In this document: piece after piece, positions 10,996 through 23,074 of the stretch
Layout of the letters: the number at the start of each line of letters is the position of its first letter
Numbering within the stretch: position 1 is the stretch's first letter
DNA from: Lindgomyces ingoldianus
Lineage: Eukaryota; Ascomycota; Dothideomycetes; Pleosporales; Lindgomycetaceae
Direction: 5' to 3'
DNA: 64,000 nucleotides
NCBI RefSeq assembly: GCF_010093535.1
Contig: NW_022985223.1
Location: forward strand, 124,001-188,000
Made by a program: the position numbers and the translations under genes
Notes under the pieces: model-generated
Told to the model about the DNA's origin: nothing
Databases searched by the model: none
Seen by the model: the letters and a program-made list of their open reading frames with translations, nothing else

Positions 10996-11747
10996 TAAGC
11001 TTTTAGATCGAGTGTTCGACGACAGGAGAGTACTGTGCTTAAACCGTACTATCATATAACAGGGAACGTAAATAGGGCAGAGTTTATCTGTTAAATGTCT
11101 TGCGAGAATTTCTGCCCTGAACCATTCATTCCCTTGTTGTCATGCATGTTGAGGTGGCTCCGATAGTGGGTGAACCGAGGTTAGTGTTAGCTGCTGAGAT
11201 GCCTTCATTTCTCTCGCTCTCTCGAGTAGACGTCACCAGTAGTCTGAGAGGGGCAAGTTCTATGAAGTATCTTGTAGTACAGCTTGCAGATAATTTAGGT
11301 CAACTCGAACAATGAATCACACAGGCTTTTACCTCCAAAAAACAGCGCATATACTCAGAATTTGTCTCCTAATAATTGAACCTTCGTAGATACCGCCTCT
11401 AAACCGTATGGCGGTAATTTTTTCTTTAACGGTCTCCAGAATCTTCACACCACTATATCACACAGCGATCCCCTAACTTGACCCATGTCACCCTTAGCCA
11501 CAAGTTTTAGCATCCAACATTGGATATGATAGCTATCCAGCACAGGAGGTCGATCGCTGTCTCCTTCTCAATATCCTCATCGTCGTCTTCCTCCGACGCA
11601 TCTTCATCATCCAACAAGCCTGTAACCTTACGTCTCAGTGCCCGTTTCTTATTCCCCCTTTTCGTACCCCCGCCATCATTCCCTTCACTCGACTGCCCGG
11701 AAGGGCGGCGCTGGGGTGGGGGCGTATAGTTCTGGTAGAAAACATTT
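10996..11747. other. Intergenic, RLI1 3' side, with a small acidic/basic ORF
   Basis: Downstream of RLI1. A minus-strand frame at 11507-11758 (83 residues, [15 protein letters not shown]...) overlaps the last codons of RLI1 in another frame. It has a basic patch (KRGNKKRALRRK) followed by an acidic run (DDEDASEEDDDED). It may be part of the RLI1 3' UTR by chance or a small unrecognised gene. The remainder shows nothing. Confidence 0.3.
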
Positions 11748-13932
11748 TCAACTCTCATCTTCTAAGAAGAAGAAGTTCCCGTTCAACTTCTGTTCCTGGT
11801 CGAGCTGGGAGTTGTATTTGTTGATACGAGGACGGTAGGAATTGGGGTCACGACGGAAGGTGACGTCTAGATTCTTCAGGAACTTGTTGCAACCAGTGAG
11901 AAGAGATTCGGGTTGGTTGGCGCGGGCCTTGACGGCTGGTTGACCGTCGAAGACAATGACGCGGTCGGCGAGGTAGGTGGCCATGATGAAATCGTGCTCG
12001 ACAACGAAGGCAGTCTTCTTAGAGTGCATGATGAAGCGCTTGATGACGCGGGCTGCAACAATACGCTGTTCGGAGTCAAGATACGCACTGGGTTCGTCGA
12101 TGAGGTAGATATCCGCGGGGATGCCGAGAGCGAGGACAATGGCGACACGTTGCAATTCACCACCGGACAGGTTTTGCACTTCTTGGTCGATGAAGTCGTC
12201 CATCTTGAGGGGCTTGTAGACATCGGTTTGGAATTGCGGACTCAGGAACGCAGCCTTGATCTTCTTGAAGAAGAGCTGGCGGACGGTGCCTGTGAACCTG
12301 GGCGTGATCTTTTGAGGCTTCATGCTGATATTCATAGGAGGTACTTTCTTTCCTCCGTCAGGCTGCAAAGCACCAGCAAGCATCTTGCAGAAGGTGGTCT
12401 TTCCGGTACCATTCTCGCCCATCATGACGAGGATCTCCGAATCGGTAAATTGGCCAGGCTCAACAGTAAGATGAAAGTCACCCAGGGTCTTCTCCATGCT
12501 CGGGTAATGGTACCCACGTGACTTGTCAACCATGAACTCCTCACCGGCCTCACCAATACGGAATTGGAGAGACTCTTCTCTGAATCGAAGGTTCTCAGTG
12601 GGGATGTTACCATCAAGGAAGATGTTAATACCCTCTCGGACAGAGGAAGGCAAAGTGACAACACCATATACAGCCGGTTTGCCGTAAAGAACGCAGATGA
12701 AGTCGGAAAGGTAATCCAATACAGATAAGTCGTGCTCGACTACGATCACATAGTCATCAGGTCGGAGTAGGCTGCGAATCATTCGACCAGCAGCGAGACG
12801 TTGTTTGACATCGAGGAAAGAGCTAAGACAGCGTCAGTAAATTGGATATTCCTGGATGTCAATGTGTGTAGCTCACGAAGGCTCGTCAAACATGTACTAA
12901 TGCAAGTCAGTATGCAGGTGAAACTCCCAAGGCTGTGGAGCGACTCACCACATCAGCCTTCTGAACACAAACGGTTCCGATGGCGAAACGCTGCAGTTCA
13001 CCACCGGAGAGCAGAGTGACATCTCGGTCATAAACTTGTCTCAATTCTGTGGAAAATTAGTCTATGCAACTTGTAAATGTCCTAGTGATGCATACCCAAA
13101 ACATCAAGGATCTCGTCGAGGTTGTCCATCTGCGAGCGGCCCTCCATAAGTTTGCCAACCGCCTTGTCGGGGCCCTTGATCGCTCTCGGGAGTTGATCGA
13201 CATACTGAGGCTTCACGACAGCCTTCAAGTTGTCCTCCAAAACCTTTGTAAAGTAGTCTACTCTGCGTTATTGCACAATCCCCGTGCGAAGTTCGGAGGT
13301 CTTACTTTGGAGCTCCGAGCCACGGAAGTACTTCAAGATTTCTTCCCAGTCCGGGGGGTTATCGTATCGGCCAAGATTAGGCTTCAGTTTGCCACTTAGA
13401 ATCTTCAATGCCGTGCTCTTTCCAATACCGTTTGTGCCGACCAGTCCCAATACTTGGCCCGGACGGGGCATGGGCAGACGGTGCAACTTGAAGCTGTTCG
13501 CGGAGTATCGGTGGGTGACCTGTGTCTCGAGGTTGGTCGGCAGGTTGATGATGTTGATAGCATCGAAGGGGCACTTCTTAGGGCAGATACCACACCCTAT
13601 GCACAGTCGCTCAGAGATGAAGGCGATCTTGGAGTCGGAGGTGACTTCGATGCATAGCTTCCCGGTGCGGACGACGGGGCAGGACTTTTTGCATTCCTGG
13701 CGACATTTCTACAGCGTTGTTAGACACTATTCAGCAGATACACCACTAGTAGTCTCACCTTCGGTTTGCACTGTATTCACACACAGGCTCACATTAGCTA
13801 CGCAAAATTTTGCGGGCGGGGGGGTAGTGGGGCACCTTGTCAGAATTGACAATGGCAATACTGAGTAGAATTAGCGGAGAACAACCAAATTCAATCGAAA
13901 CAGAGAGCATGCCGGGTCAGCCTGTCAGCCAT
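11748..13932 (-). CDS. RLI1: ABCE1/Rli1 ribosome-recycling ATPase
   Basis: Iron-sulfur ABC ATPase that splits ribosomes after termination and assists initiation. Eight exons: 13932-13913, 13860-13836, 13770-13759, 13708-13306, 13257-13096, 13046-12949, 12896-12877, 12822-11748; 604 residues. Exon 3 is only 12 nt (CKPK). Intron 1 (13861-13912) has a GC-AG boundary; only this joint gives the conserved [15 protein letters not shown]. Two ferredoxin-like clusters: [14 protein letters not shown] and [11 protein letters not shown]. First nucleotide-binding domain: Walker [11 protein letters not shown], signature LSGGELQR, Walker B YMFDEPSSFLD. Second: [31 protein letters not shown]. The C-terminus ([18 protein letters not shown]...FFFLEDES) is full length. 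It is divergent from CHD1. Confidence 0.96.
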
Positions 13933-14817
13933 GATTTCGGAGGGGATTGAGCGTAGTCTGCTTTGCTCTACGTCCTTCGAGAGAGGGTGCGGGTGGGGGA
14001 ATTTTCTTGCGGCGGCGAGGCAAGAAGTGAAAGTTACAAGGAACCGTCCAAATGCAAGACCAACACCAGAATCTCTCGTAAGCCCTCGAACGAGAACCGT
14101 GGGTGAGCGAAGGGCGTCGCCGTGACTCAGTGCAGGTGAATGGTAGAGAGAGTGCTGGGTGTCCTTCTCTCAAGACCTTCGTCATCGGAATCTCGGGGCG
14201 GCGATTGGGCAGCTAAGCGAACTTGGCAATTTCCCTCAGTCTCAAGGCGCCGGCCGCCGGTATAGATGCGGCTTGTCCTTCGCAACTCGACACTCACCCA
14301 CTCCACCCACCATACCTTGCACCCCCCCCGACACCGACTCTCCCCCACCCGATCAGAGGGTATCTGAGCCATGGACTGTAAGTACGCCCCGAGTGTGCGC
14401 TGATTTCCTCGTTTCTGTCGCCGCCTACCCTCAGCTAGCCTGCTTCACTTGCGTCTCTCAAGTCCCATCGCTCCATCACCACATCACCGCGATACATGTA
14501 GCAGATGCCCATATCCACTCGAGAGTCTTGTTTTCTCCTCTGTCGCCGCTCATTCAGCACGCCGTTTCACGTTTCTGCTCCTCTGCCGGCCATTGGCCTC
14601 ACCTGTCTGCCCATCATTCATCTGTCTCCGGTCATCAACCACCGACTTATTCCATCGGACCTTGTATCTTCATGCCATTCTTCTTGTTTCTAGTCGCTTT
14701 TCGTTGATTTTGGATCGCGTCATTCGGCTCTACCCAAGGCACCTGCTCTCACCAGCTCCAGCCGCGTCATTCCTGAGCAATCACGCTGACCATCATTCAC
14801 CAGCTGCGTCCATCCTG
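13933..14817. promoter_or_regulatory. Divergent promoter region RLI1/CHD1
   Basis: 885 bp between the RLI1 and CHD1 starts. The half nearest CHD1 (about 14270-14817) is strongly C/T-rich and open in several frames. It has no ATG in frame with CHD1 and is best read as a long CHD1 leader. No other gene seen. Confidence 0.5.
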
Positions 14818-17800
14818 ATGCCCTCCCAGCCGAGCCATGCGGCCTCATTTCCACTCACCAATGGCCATACGTCGCCCCTGGCCGTCCACGTAACCTCTAC
14901 CGACGACCTCTCCGTACACAGCGAGAGCGAATTGTCCGATGTGAAGGAAGCCATCGCCGAAGACGCCTCATCGGATGAAGACGCCCCAGGCGAGGTCTAC
15001 AACGAGGTTGAGGACGATGGCGCTGACTCGGACTCGTCGATGGACATCGACGCGGAAGGCGAGCCCGATGGCGACTATGACTCCGAAACTCCACCGCCGG
15101 TGTCAGCTACAGCTGGCCGTGCCCGCAGTTCGACGTCCGAGGAGTCGAACCGGTCAAGAAAGCGGAAAGCGAGTATAGAAGAAGACGACTTCATCACCCA
15201 GAACCCAGAGCTCTATGGGCTTCGACGAAGCGCACGTTCTGTCCATTCCACTGCAGGAAACCCCACTAACTCTCCAACAGGGCCGAGCTCGACCCAGCCG
15301 TCGCATTGTAAGGGTCCTAAATACAGTCAAGCCATCCTCTTCTAACACTCGGCAGGTCGATAGCAGCGACGAGGATGACTCATCTACTTCGGATCGTCCG
15401 AGGAAGCGACAGAGGACAGCCTCGCGGAAAAGTATGACCCTCGTCTATCATCACTCCTATCCCTCTGACTAAATCGCTCATAGCATCTCACCAAGTTACC
15501 CCGGTAGTACAGTCTGCGGGTTCCGATTCTGACTCTGACGCATACTTCAATGCGCGGAAGAACATGCCTACCAAGAAGCAAAAGCAGCGTCAGCTTCAAG
15601 TCGCTGCAGGCCTTCTTCCCCCTTCGCGCAGCGAGATCCGATTCTCATCTAGGCGCACCAAGCAGGTCACCAACTACAATGAAGACGAAGCGGATAACTT
15701 TGAAGAGGAGGATGATGAGTTTGCTACTCCCAACTATGAAATGACTCTCGAATACACCGGACCAGTCATTGATAAAGTACTAGATCATCGGCCAAAAACA
15801 GGCATTGGTGCGTATCATTCCCTTAAATAGCATGCCAATTCTGACAATGGCGTAGAACTCGACCCGGTCGATGCTGATAAGAAGGATTTTGAGTACCTCG
15901 TTAGTGAACCCCCGTCTCTCTGGAAGAACCCTTTCTAACTGTGCATCGTAGCTCAAATGGCAGGACAAAGCCCACTACCACTCGACCTGGGAAACATACG
16001 AATCCGTATCCTCCTACCGCGGTTTGCGAAAACTCGACAACTACTACCTGAAAGTTGTCGACAAGGATATGCAGTATCAGGCTCGAAGGCAAGACGAGCC
16101 TGAGGAGTACGAACAATGGATGGTCATACGCGAGACTGAGCGTGAGAGTCAGCTTGATTTCCATCAGGTAGAACGTGTCATTGGCAGCAGAGCTGGTGAT
16201 GATGAGACAGAGTACATGGTCAAATGTAAGGTCCATATCCCACATGGCCCCTATTCAGATTACTAACCTAGCACTAGGGAAAGGATTGACCTACGACAAT
16301 TGTACCTGGGAATTGGCTTCTTTGGTCAGTGAGTTGTCGCAAAGCGAGATCGACCGCTTCCTTGACCGATCGTCGAGGTTGCCCTGGTCCGACTCTAAAG
16401 AATCTAGTCTTGCTACTCGGAAGAAGTTCGTTCCTCTGAAAGAGCAGCCTGATTACATCAAGCACGGCCAGCTACGATCATTCCAATTGCATGGCATCAA
16501 CTTCCTCGGGCACAATTGGGTTCGAGGTACCAACGTTATTTTAGCCGATGAGATGGGTCTCGGAAAAACCGTCCAAACTGTCGCGTTCATGAACTGGTTA
16601 CGCCACGATAGGAGGCAGGATGGACCGTTTATCTGCGTTGTCCCTTTGTCAACTATGCCCGCCTGGGCCGACACCTTCAACAATTGGACGCCTGACCTCA
16701 ACTACGTTATCTATCAAGGCAACGACAAAGCTCGAAAGCTGATTCGAGAGCATGAGCTGCTCGTTGATGGCAATGTCAAGAAGACCAAATTCAACGTCCT
16801 CATGACCACATACGAATACGTGCTTCTGGATTGGCAGTTTTTGTCAACATTGAAGTGGCAATTTCTGGCAGTCGACGAAGCTCATCGGCTCAAGAACCGA
16901 GAGTCGCAGCTTTACGACAGGCTCCTCCAGTTCAATGCACCCTGTCGCCTCCTCATCACTGGTACTCCAATCCAGAACACTCTCGGAGAGCTCTCTGCTT
17001 TGATGGACTTCCTCATGCCAGGCAAGATCTCCGTCGATGAAAACGTTGACCTCTCTTCTGAAGATGCGAGTCGGAAGCTTGCCGACCTTAGCGCGGCTAT
17101 TCAGCCTTACATGATCCGACGAACGAAGGAAAAGGTCGAGAATGATTTGCCACCAAAATCCGAGAAGATCCTTCGAGTGGAACTTTCCGATATCCAACTC
17201 GAGTACTACAAGAATATCCTCACGAGGAATTACGAGGCTCTCAATGAAGGCAGCCATGGCCAGAAGCAGTCTCTGTTGAACATTGTGATGGAGCTGAAGA
17301 AGGCCAGCAACCATCCATTCCTCTTTCCCCAGGTTGAGCACAAGATCATGAAACAGTATACCACCAAGGACGAACAACTGAAGGCGCTCATCACTACAAG
17401 TGGCAAGATGATGTTGCTCGACCGGCTGCTCACAAAGCTGAAGGCCGATGGCCATCGTGTATTAATCTTCAGTCAAATGGTGCACATGCTCGACATCCTC
17501 ACTGACTATCTGATTGCACGAAAATACTCATATCAGCGATTGGACGGCACCGTTCCGGCTACTGACCGGAGGATTGCAATCGATCACTTCAATGCCCCAG
17601 ACAGCCAGGACTACTGCTTCCTCTTGTCCACTCGGGCCGGCGGTCTTGGGATCAATCTCATGACTGCCGATACCGTGGTATTGTTTGATTCCGATTGGAA
17701 CCCTCAAGCGGATCTTCAAGCTATGGCCCGAGCGCACCGTATTGGCCAACAAAAGCCCGTCACCGTCTACAGATTGGTGTCAAAGGATACAATCGAAGAA

Positions 17801-19883
17801 GAGATTCTCGAACGCGCACGAAATAAGCGCATGCTTGAATTCATCACGATTCAACGTGGTGTAACAGATCGCCAACAGAAGGAGATGACCGACAAAATAA
17901 ATCGTGCTGCCGGCGAACCTAATTCCGCGGATGATATCAACCAAATCCTCAAGCGCCGTGGCCAGAAGATGTTCGAGCAATCAGGCAACCAGAAGAAGCT
18001 GGAAGAACTTGATATCGACATGGTCCTTCAAAATGCCGAGGAGCATAAAACTGAGCAAGCAGCTGGCCTAACTTCCGATGGTGGCGAAGAGTTCCTCAAA
18101 AACTTTGAGTACACTGATGTCAAAATTGATCTCGAGTGGGATGACATCATTCCCAAAGAAGAACTCGAAGCCGTAAAGGCCGACATCCAACAGAAGAAAG
18201 AGGAAGAGGAAACACGTAAGCTACTTGAAGAAAATGCTCCGCGAAAGCGCAAAGCAGCCCCTTCAAATGAACGTGAGCAGCGCTTAGCAAAGAAACGAGC
18301 AAGAGAAGCTGTGGCTGCTGCTGATGAGAACGATGGTGATGATTCGAACACAGAGAAGGACCCGAAGCGCCCACTCATTGATAAGGAGATTCGCAATCTC
18401 ATACGTGCCTATGAGCGGTACGGGTCACTAGAGGAGCGAGGCGAAGAAATGCTTCGCGATGCAAAACTCGTTGGTCGAGATGCCGATCTACTCAAATCCA
18501 CGTTGGACGAAGTTGTTTCCATCAGCCGTGACCTCGTCAAGAAAGAACAGGCGAGGCTGGATGCTCTAGAGAAAGAAGAAAACCGAGTCCTTACAAAGAA
18601 GGATAAAAAGGCCGTTCTCTTCGACCACAAGGGTGTCAAGCGCATCAATGCAGAAACCATCCTCGAGCGACCGGTCGAAATGCGCATGCTAAAGGAGGCT
18701 ACCGAGGCCGTTGCTGATTGGCGGAACTTCCGTATACCTGAGGCCATTAAGCCGGCAAGCTACTCCTGCTCCTGGGGGGCTCGTGAAGATGGCATGCTCT
18801 TGGTCGGGATCACCCGTCATGGGTACGGAGCCTGGGTCGCTATTCGTGACGATACGGATCTGGGCATGACTGACAAGTTCTTCCTCGAAGAGCAGCGCGT
18901 CGACAAGAAGGAGGAACGCAACAAGGCCGAAGAAAAGAATGCAAAGTCCCCAGGCGCTGTGCACCTCGTACGACGAGCCAACTACCTCCTTACGGTCCTC
19001 AAGGAGAAAACCGGGACCAATCCTAACGCCAGGCGTCTCATCGAAAACCATCATCGCAATAACAAGAAACATCATTTGAATGTCAGTCGACGCCCAGAGA
19101 AGACAGCGAGTGTTTCTGCCAGCCCTGCTCCAACTCCGGTGCGCAAGCCTCCCCGCGACTCAGAGAGACCCCAAGCGCGTCCACAGAGCAATAGCGAAAG
19201 TCGCCACTCCGAAAGCAGAGGCGACAGTCGCCCACATGAACACGGTGCCCATGAACACCGACATAGGCACGGGGATCACTACCGTCCCTCAGATAACCAC
19301 CGCAGTCCCCATCATCCCAACGAACGTTCTAGCGTCGATCGACGCCCGCCGCATGCGGATAGGGCTCGTACTCCCGATATGCGCCGCAAGATCGGTATCG
19401 AGAACGAGAAGCCAAAACCTAAGGAGGAACGACACCACAGCCAAGATCACCACAGCCACGGTCACAGCCACAATCGCAGCGTGGACTCTCCTAAGGTGAA
19501 GAAGTCTGATGAATTTCTAGAGCGTAGATTAAGGCCAGTGCGCGACAATCTCGGCCGTCTCAAGAAGGCGACGCCGAAGAATTATCCCGACAAGAAGTCG
19601 GTGGTTCAAATTATCAAAGTTGAGCTCATCGCAATTGGTAACTTCATCCGTGCAGAGACTCGGGACAACGCAGAATTAGAGCAGCGACTTTGGTAAGTCA
19701 ATGAAGCATCGCTTCGCTGCCCAAACCTCAATAGCTGATTTGTACAGGAACTACTTCGTCCCGAATTACTGGCCACGGCCAGGAGTTGACACTGAAAAGA
19801 TTAAGAAGTCCTATGGACAGTTAATGAGCCAGGAGATGGCCGCTAGGCAGAAGAGTGGACAGCAACCCAACGGCGCAAAGTGA
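14818..19883 (+). CDS. CHD1: Chromodomain helicase Chd1
   Basis: ATP-dependent nucleosome spacing factor of transcribed chromatin. Eight exons: 14818-15231, 15281-15307, 15356-15431, 15484-15807, 15856-15899, 15952-16225, 16278-19692, 19748-19883; 1569 residues. Acidic N-terminus; two chromodomains at about 255-420 (KWQDKAHYHSTWETY and EYMVKWKGLTYDNCTWE). Snf2 ATPase: DEMGLGKT at about 477, DEAH at about 585, and RAHRIGQ at about 870. SANT-SLIDE DNA-binding region about 1195-1320 (WGAREDGMLLVGITRHGYG), a His/Arg/Ser-rich linker, and the C-terminal CHCT helical domain about 1460-1550. Intron 1 (15232-15280) uses GC-AG; only that joint gives LRRS-GRARPSRRI. Introns are 48-55 nt. Confidence 0.96.
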
Positions 19884-20685
19884 AGAAGGAGCACATAATA
19901 GACGAATATGAAGTTGATATTGATTGATTTGCCATGCTCTGTGGTTGCATGCGGGAAGATTCTATCATTACTTGGTGGGGGTGTCAGTGCAGCATTAGCG
20001 TTGGTGTTTGGATTTCGAGGGGCCTTCTGCCGGCTATGCTTTTTGTTTTTCTGCATTCACACATTTGATTTCTGCAGTGGGTTCTCTGCAGGCGTTTACG
20101 TGGCACAAAATACTCCGGGAGGTATAGGTTGTGCAGCATTTCTGCGGCTTTCTATGGCATGGACAAAGGCCTCGCATCTTTCTATATCCAGATGATTGGC
20201 GATGCTCCAAGAGACGAGGTCGGGCGTACAGATGACAGCTCGAAGGTGGCTATTATTCGTAGTTTCTAGACACTAGCAGTGGGGGGCGAGAGGAGAGAAT
20301 GAAGCTACCGACAGCTTTGAATTCGAGGACTTGGTGTGCGGGATTTTGTGAGATAATGGTCACACGAGGTGTTGCCTAACAGTTCTGTGCACAGGCTGAG
20401 GGAGGGTCGTGTGAGATGGCTGAGAGATGGCTGAGAGATGTGGCCTGAAGAAACAATAATGAATAATGTCCTGTGACGCAACCATGGTGTTGACTCGGGA
20501 CCCTGGCGCGCCAATCAGACAGGGATTCTCGGGGCGTGCTGTGTCGTGGACATTCCTGTTGACAGCCCTTTCACGCCTTTTCCTTCGCCCACCTCAAGCC
20601 GTCGCCAGCTTGGTGCTCACTAAGACTCGACTACATATAGACAACGCCCACGCATGTGTTCAGCTCCAACACGCTCCTTTTCGCC
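19884..20685. other. Intergenic CHD1-PPN1
   Basis: CHD1 3' UTR and PPN1 promoter. A short direct repeat of GAGATGGCTGA lies near 20413-20440. A pyrimidine-rich stretch precedes the PPN1 start. No gene seen. Confidence 0.45.
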
Positions 20686-23074
20686 ATGTTGCATGTACGG
20701 GGAGGGCTTTTTTGGGGGCTCTGTGTGCTCCTCGGAGCGTGCAGGGCTGCCCCGCAATCTGGCGCAGGAACGGGAAGCCCGCCACTGCTCCAGAGCCAGT
20801 CTGGCCGCCGGCTGCATGGCCGCTTCCTGCACGTCTCAGGTGAGTGCTGCACTCAATTTCCACAGCCTTGTATGGTGTTCACTGATATACGAGTGCAGAC
20901 GTTCATCCAGATCCCTTCTACAAGACATATTCGAGCACCGAAGCAGAATCCGCATGTCACCGGAAACGTGGTCCTGCAGGCGTGTATGGTGCGGAGACGT
21001 CCGGGTGTGACTCGCCCATCTCACTGGTCAACGAGACTTTTAAGTGGATCAACGAGAACCTGAAGGACGACATCGACTTCGTTATATGGACGGGTGACTC
21101 GGCGCGGCACGACAACGACGAGCTGATACCCCGCACACAGAAGCAGATTATCGAGCAGAATGAGTTCCTTGTCGCGAAATTCACGGAAGTGTTTGGCAAG
21201 GATGACAATATCAATGACACAGATCCAACCAACGACTTCACGATTCCGATCGTACCGACCTTTGGCAACAATGACATCATGCCTCACAACATTTTCCTCA
21301 GTGGGCCAAACAAGTGGACTTTGAAGTATTTGGATGTTTGGCGCAAGTTTATTCCCGAGGAGCAGAGGCATCAGTTCCAGCGTGGAGGATGGTTCTTCAC
21401 CGAGGTTATACCGCGGAAACTCGCTGTCATCAGCTTGAATACCCTGTGAGTCTTCCGCTGCTGCCACGCCCCTAGAAGCCACCTACTTTGCAAATCTTAC
21501 TAATGTGGGACAGGTATTTCTTTGACTCGAACTCGGGAGTTGACGGATGCGCCGACAAACATGAGCCGGGTTACGAACACATGGAATGGCTACGAATCCA
21601 GCTCCAAACTCTGCGAGATCGCGGTATGAAGGTCATACTCATGGGTCACGTGCCGCCTGCCCGAACTGATAGCAAGCTGAGCTGGGACGAGACGTGCTGG
21701 CAGAAGTTTACCCTCAACCAGCGACAGTATCGGGATATCATTGTTGGCTCACTCTTCGGGCACATGAACATCGACCACTTCATGCTTCAGGATTTCAAGG
21801 ACTTAAAAAAGGATACAAAGAATGGCAGGATGGCAAGTGCTGCCAAAGTCAAGAGTACTGATCTCCGAGAGAATATGCTCAAAGATGGGGAAGTTACGGT
21901 GGCTTCAGCATCGGATTATTTACTTGATCTGCGGGATGCTTGGGCCAAACTTCCCTCCCCGCAGAAGTCCGTTTCGAAATCGCTGTCGATATTCGAATAC
22001 ATCGACGCGAATGATGAGAATGGGAATTTCTCCGTCTGGGAGTGGTTCGTCCAGAAAATATCTAGTTCAAAGAAAGGCGGGGATGGCGGCAAAGAGAGCA
22101 AGAAAGTGGACAAGAAGAAATTCCTGGACAAAATTGGTGGCAAATACGGCGAACGCTTTGGCGTTTCTCACGTCTCTCCCAGTGTCGTGCCCAACTACTT
22201 CCCTACCCTTCGCGTCTTCGAGTACAATATTACGGGGCTGGAAGATCTCATTATCCCCGCTAATGACAATCCCTCTCGAAACTTGCCACCAGAAAGCTTG
22301 CTATCGCCTTACTCCTTCAGTAACGACGAAGACTGGGAATGTTATGTCTACCGCATCATCAACAACCAGAAAACCAAGAAAGAACAAGACACGATAAAAA
22401 AGCCCAAGAAATATAAATTCAAGATCCCAACGCCACCCTCCAAATCTGCCCCCCCAGGCCCTGCATACTCTCCCCAGAGTCTCACGCTGCTGAGCTACAC
22501 GCAATACTTTGCAAACCTGACGTACATTAACAACGACTTCACCGCTCCAGGAGAAAACCTCTTGTTACTGGATGATCATGACGATGATGTGGATTTGGCA
22601 AAATGGAAGGAAGGGAAACACAGGAAACATCAGGGGAAGAAACCTCGGCCAAACCCACATCCGGAGACGTTTAAGTTCGAGGTCGAGTATGATACAAAGA
22701 CTGATAAGTTGTTTAAGCTCAAGGATCTGACGGTTAGGAGTTATGTCGATCTCGCCAGGAGGATTGGGAATGATCAGGAGGGTAAGAAGCTAGTGGAGAT
22801 GCCGGAACAGGAGGTGGAGGACGAGGATGATGGTGGTGATGATAGTGGGTGTGAATCAGATGACTCGGATTTTGAGGTTGAAAAGAAGAAGAGGAAGCAT
22901 AAGAAACAGAAAGACGGCAAGAAACATAAACATAAGAAAGACGGCGCATGGTTCACCTTCGTCAAGCGCGCGTTTGTGGGGACTATGGATCCAAGGGATA
23001 TTGAAGAGTTGTTTTGTGAGCGCAGCGTAGAGTTTATAGAGCAGGGTGTAGGACAGAAAGTTCTAGAGCTATGA
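20686..23074 (+). CDS. PPN1: Vacuolar endopolyphosphatase Ppn1
   Basis: Type II membrane metallophosphatase that cuts long polyphosphate chains in the vacuole. Three exons: 20686-20839, 20899-21445, 21514-23074; 753 residues. A hydrophobic signal-anchor at residues 7-26 (GGLFWGLCVLLGACRA) fits Ppn1 topology. Exon 2 begins D-VHPDPFYK, the family's metal-site region; FVIWTGDSARHDND, PTFGNND and ILMGHVPP supply further metallophosphatase ligands. The C-terminal third has Lys-rich and acidic runs (KKKRKHKKQKDGKKHK) and ends with ELFCERSVEFIEQG. The start is the first in-frame ATG (20686). Introns are 59 and 68 nt. Confidence 0.93.

Noticed and set aside
13284..13868. 194-codon plus-strand open frame
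   Set aside because: Antisense to the RLI1 iron-sulfur and first ATPase exons and crosses their introns; no family features.
14159..14707. Open frames in the CHD1 leader
   Set aside because: C/T-rich sequence stays open in several frames at once; no ATG joins in frame to CHD1 and no protein features are seen.
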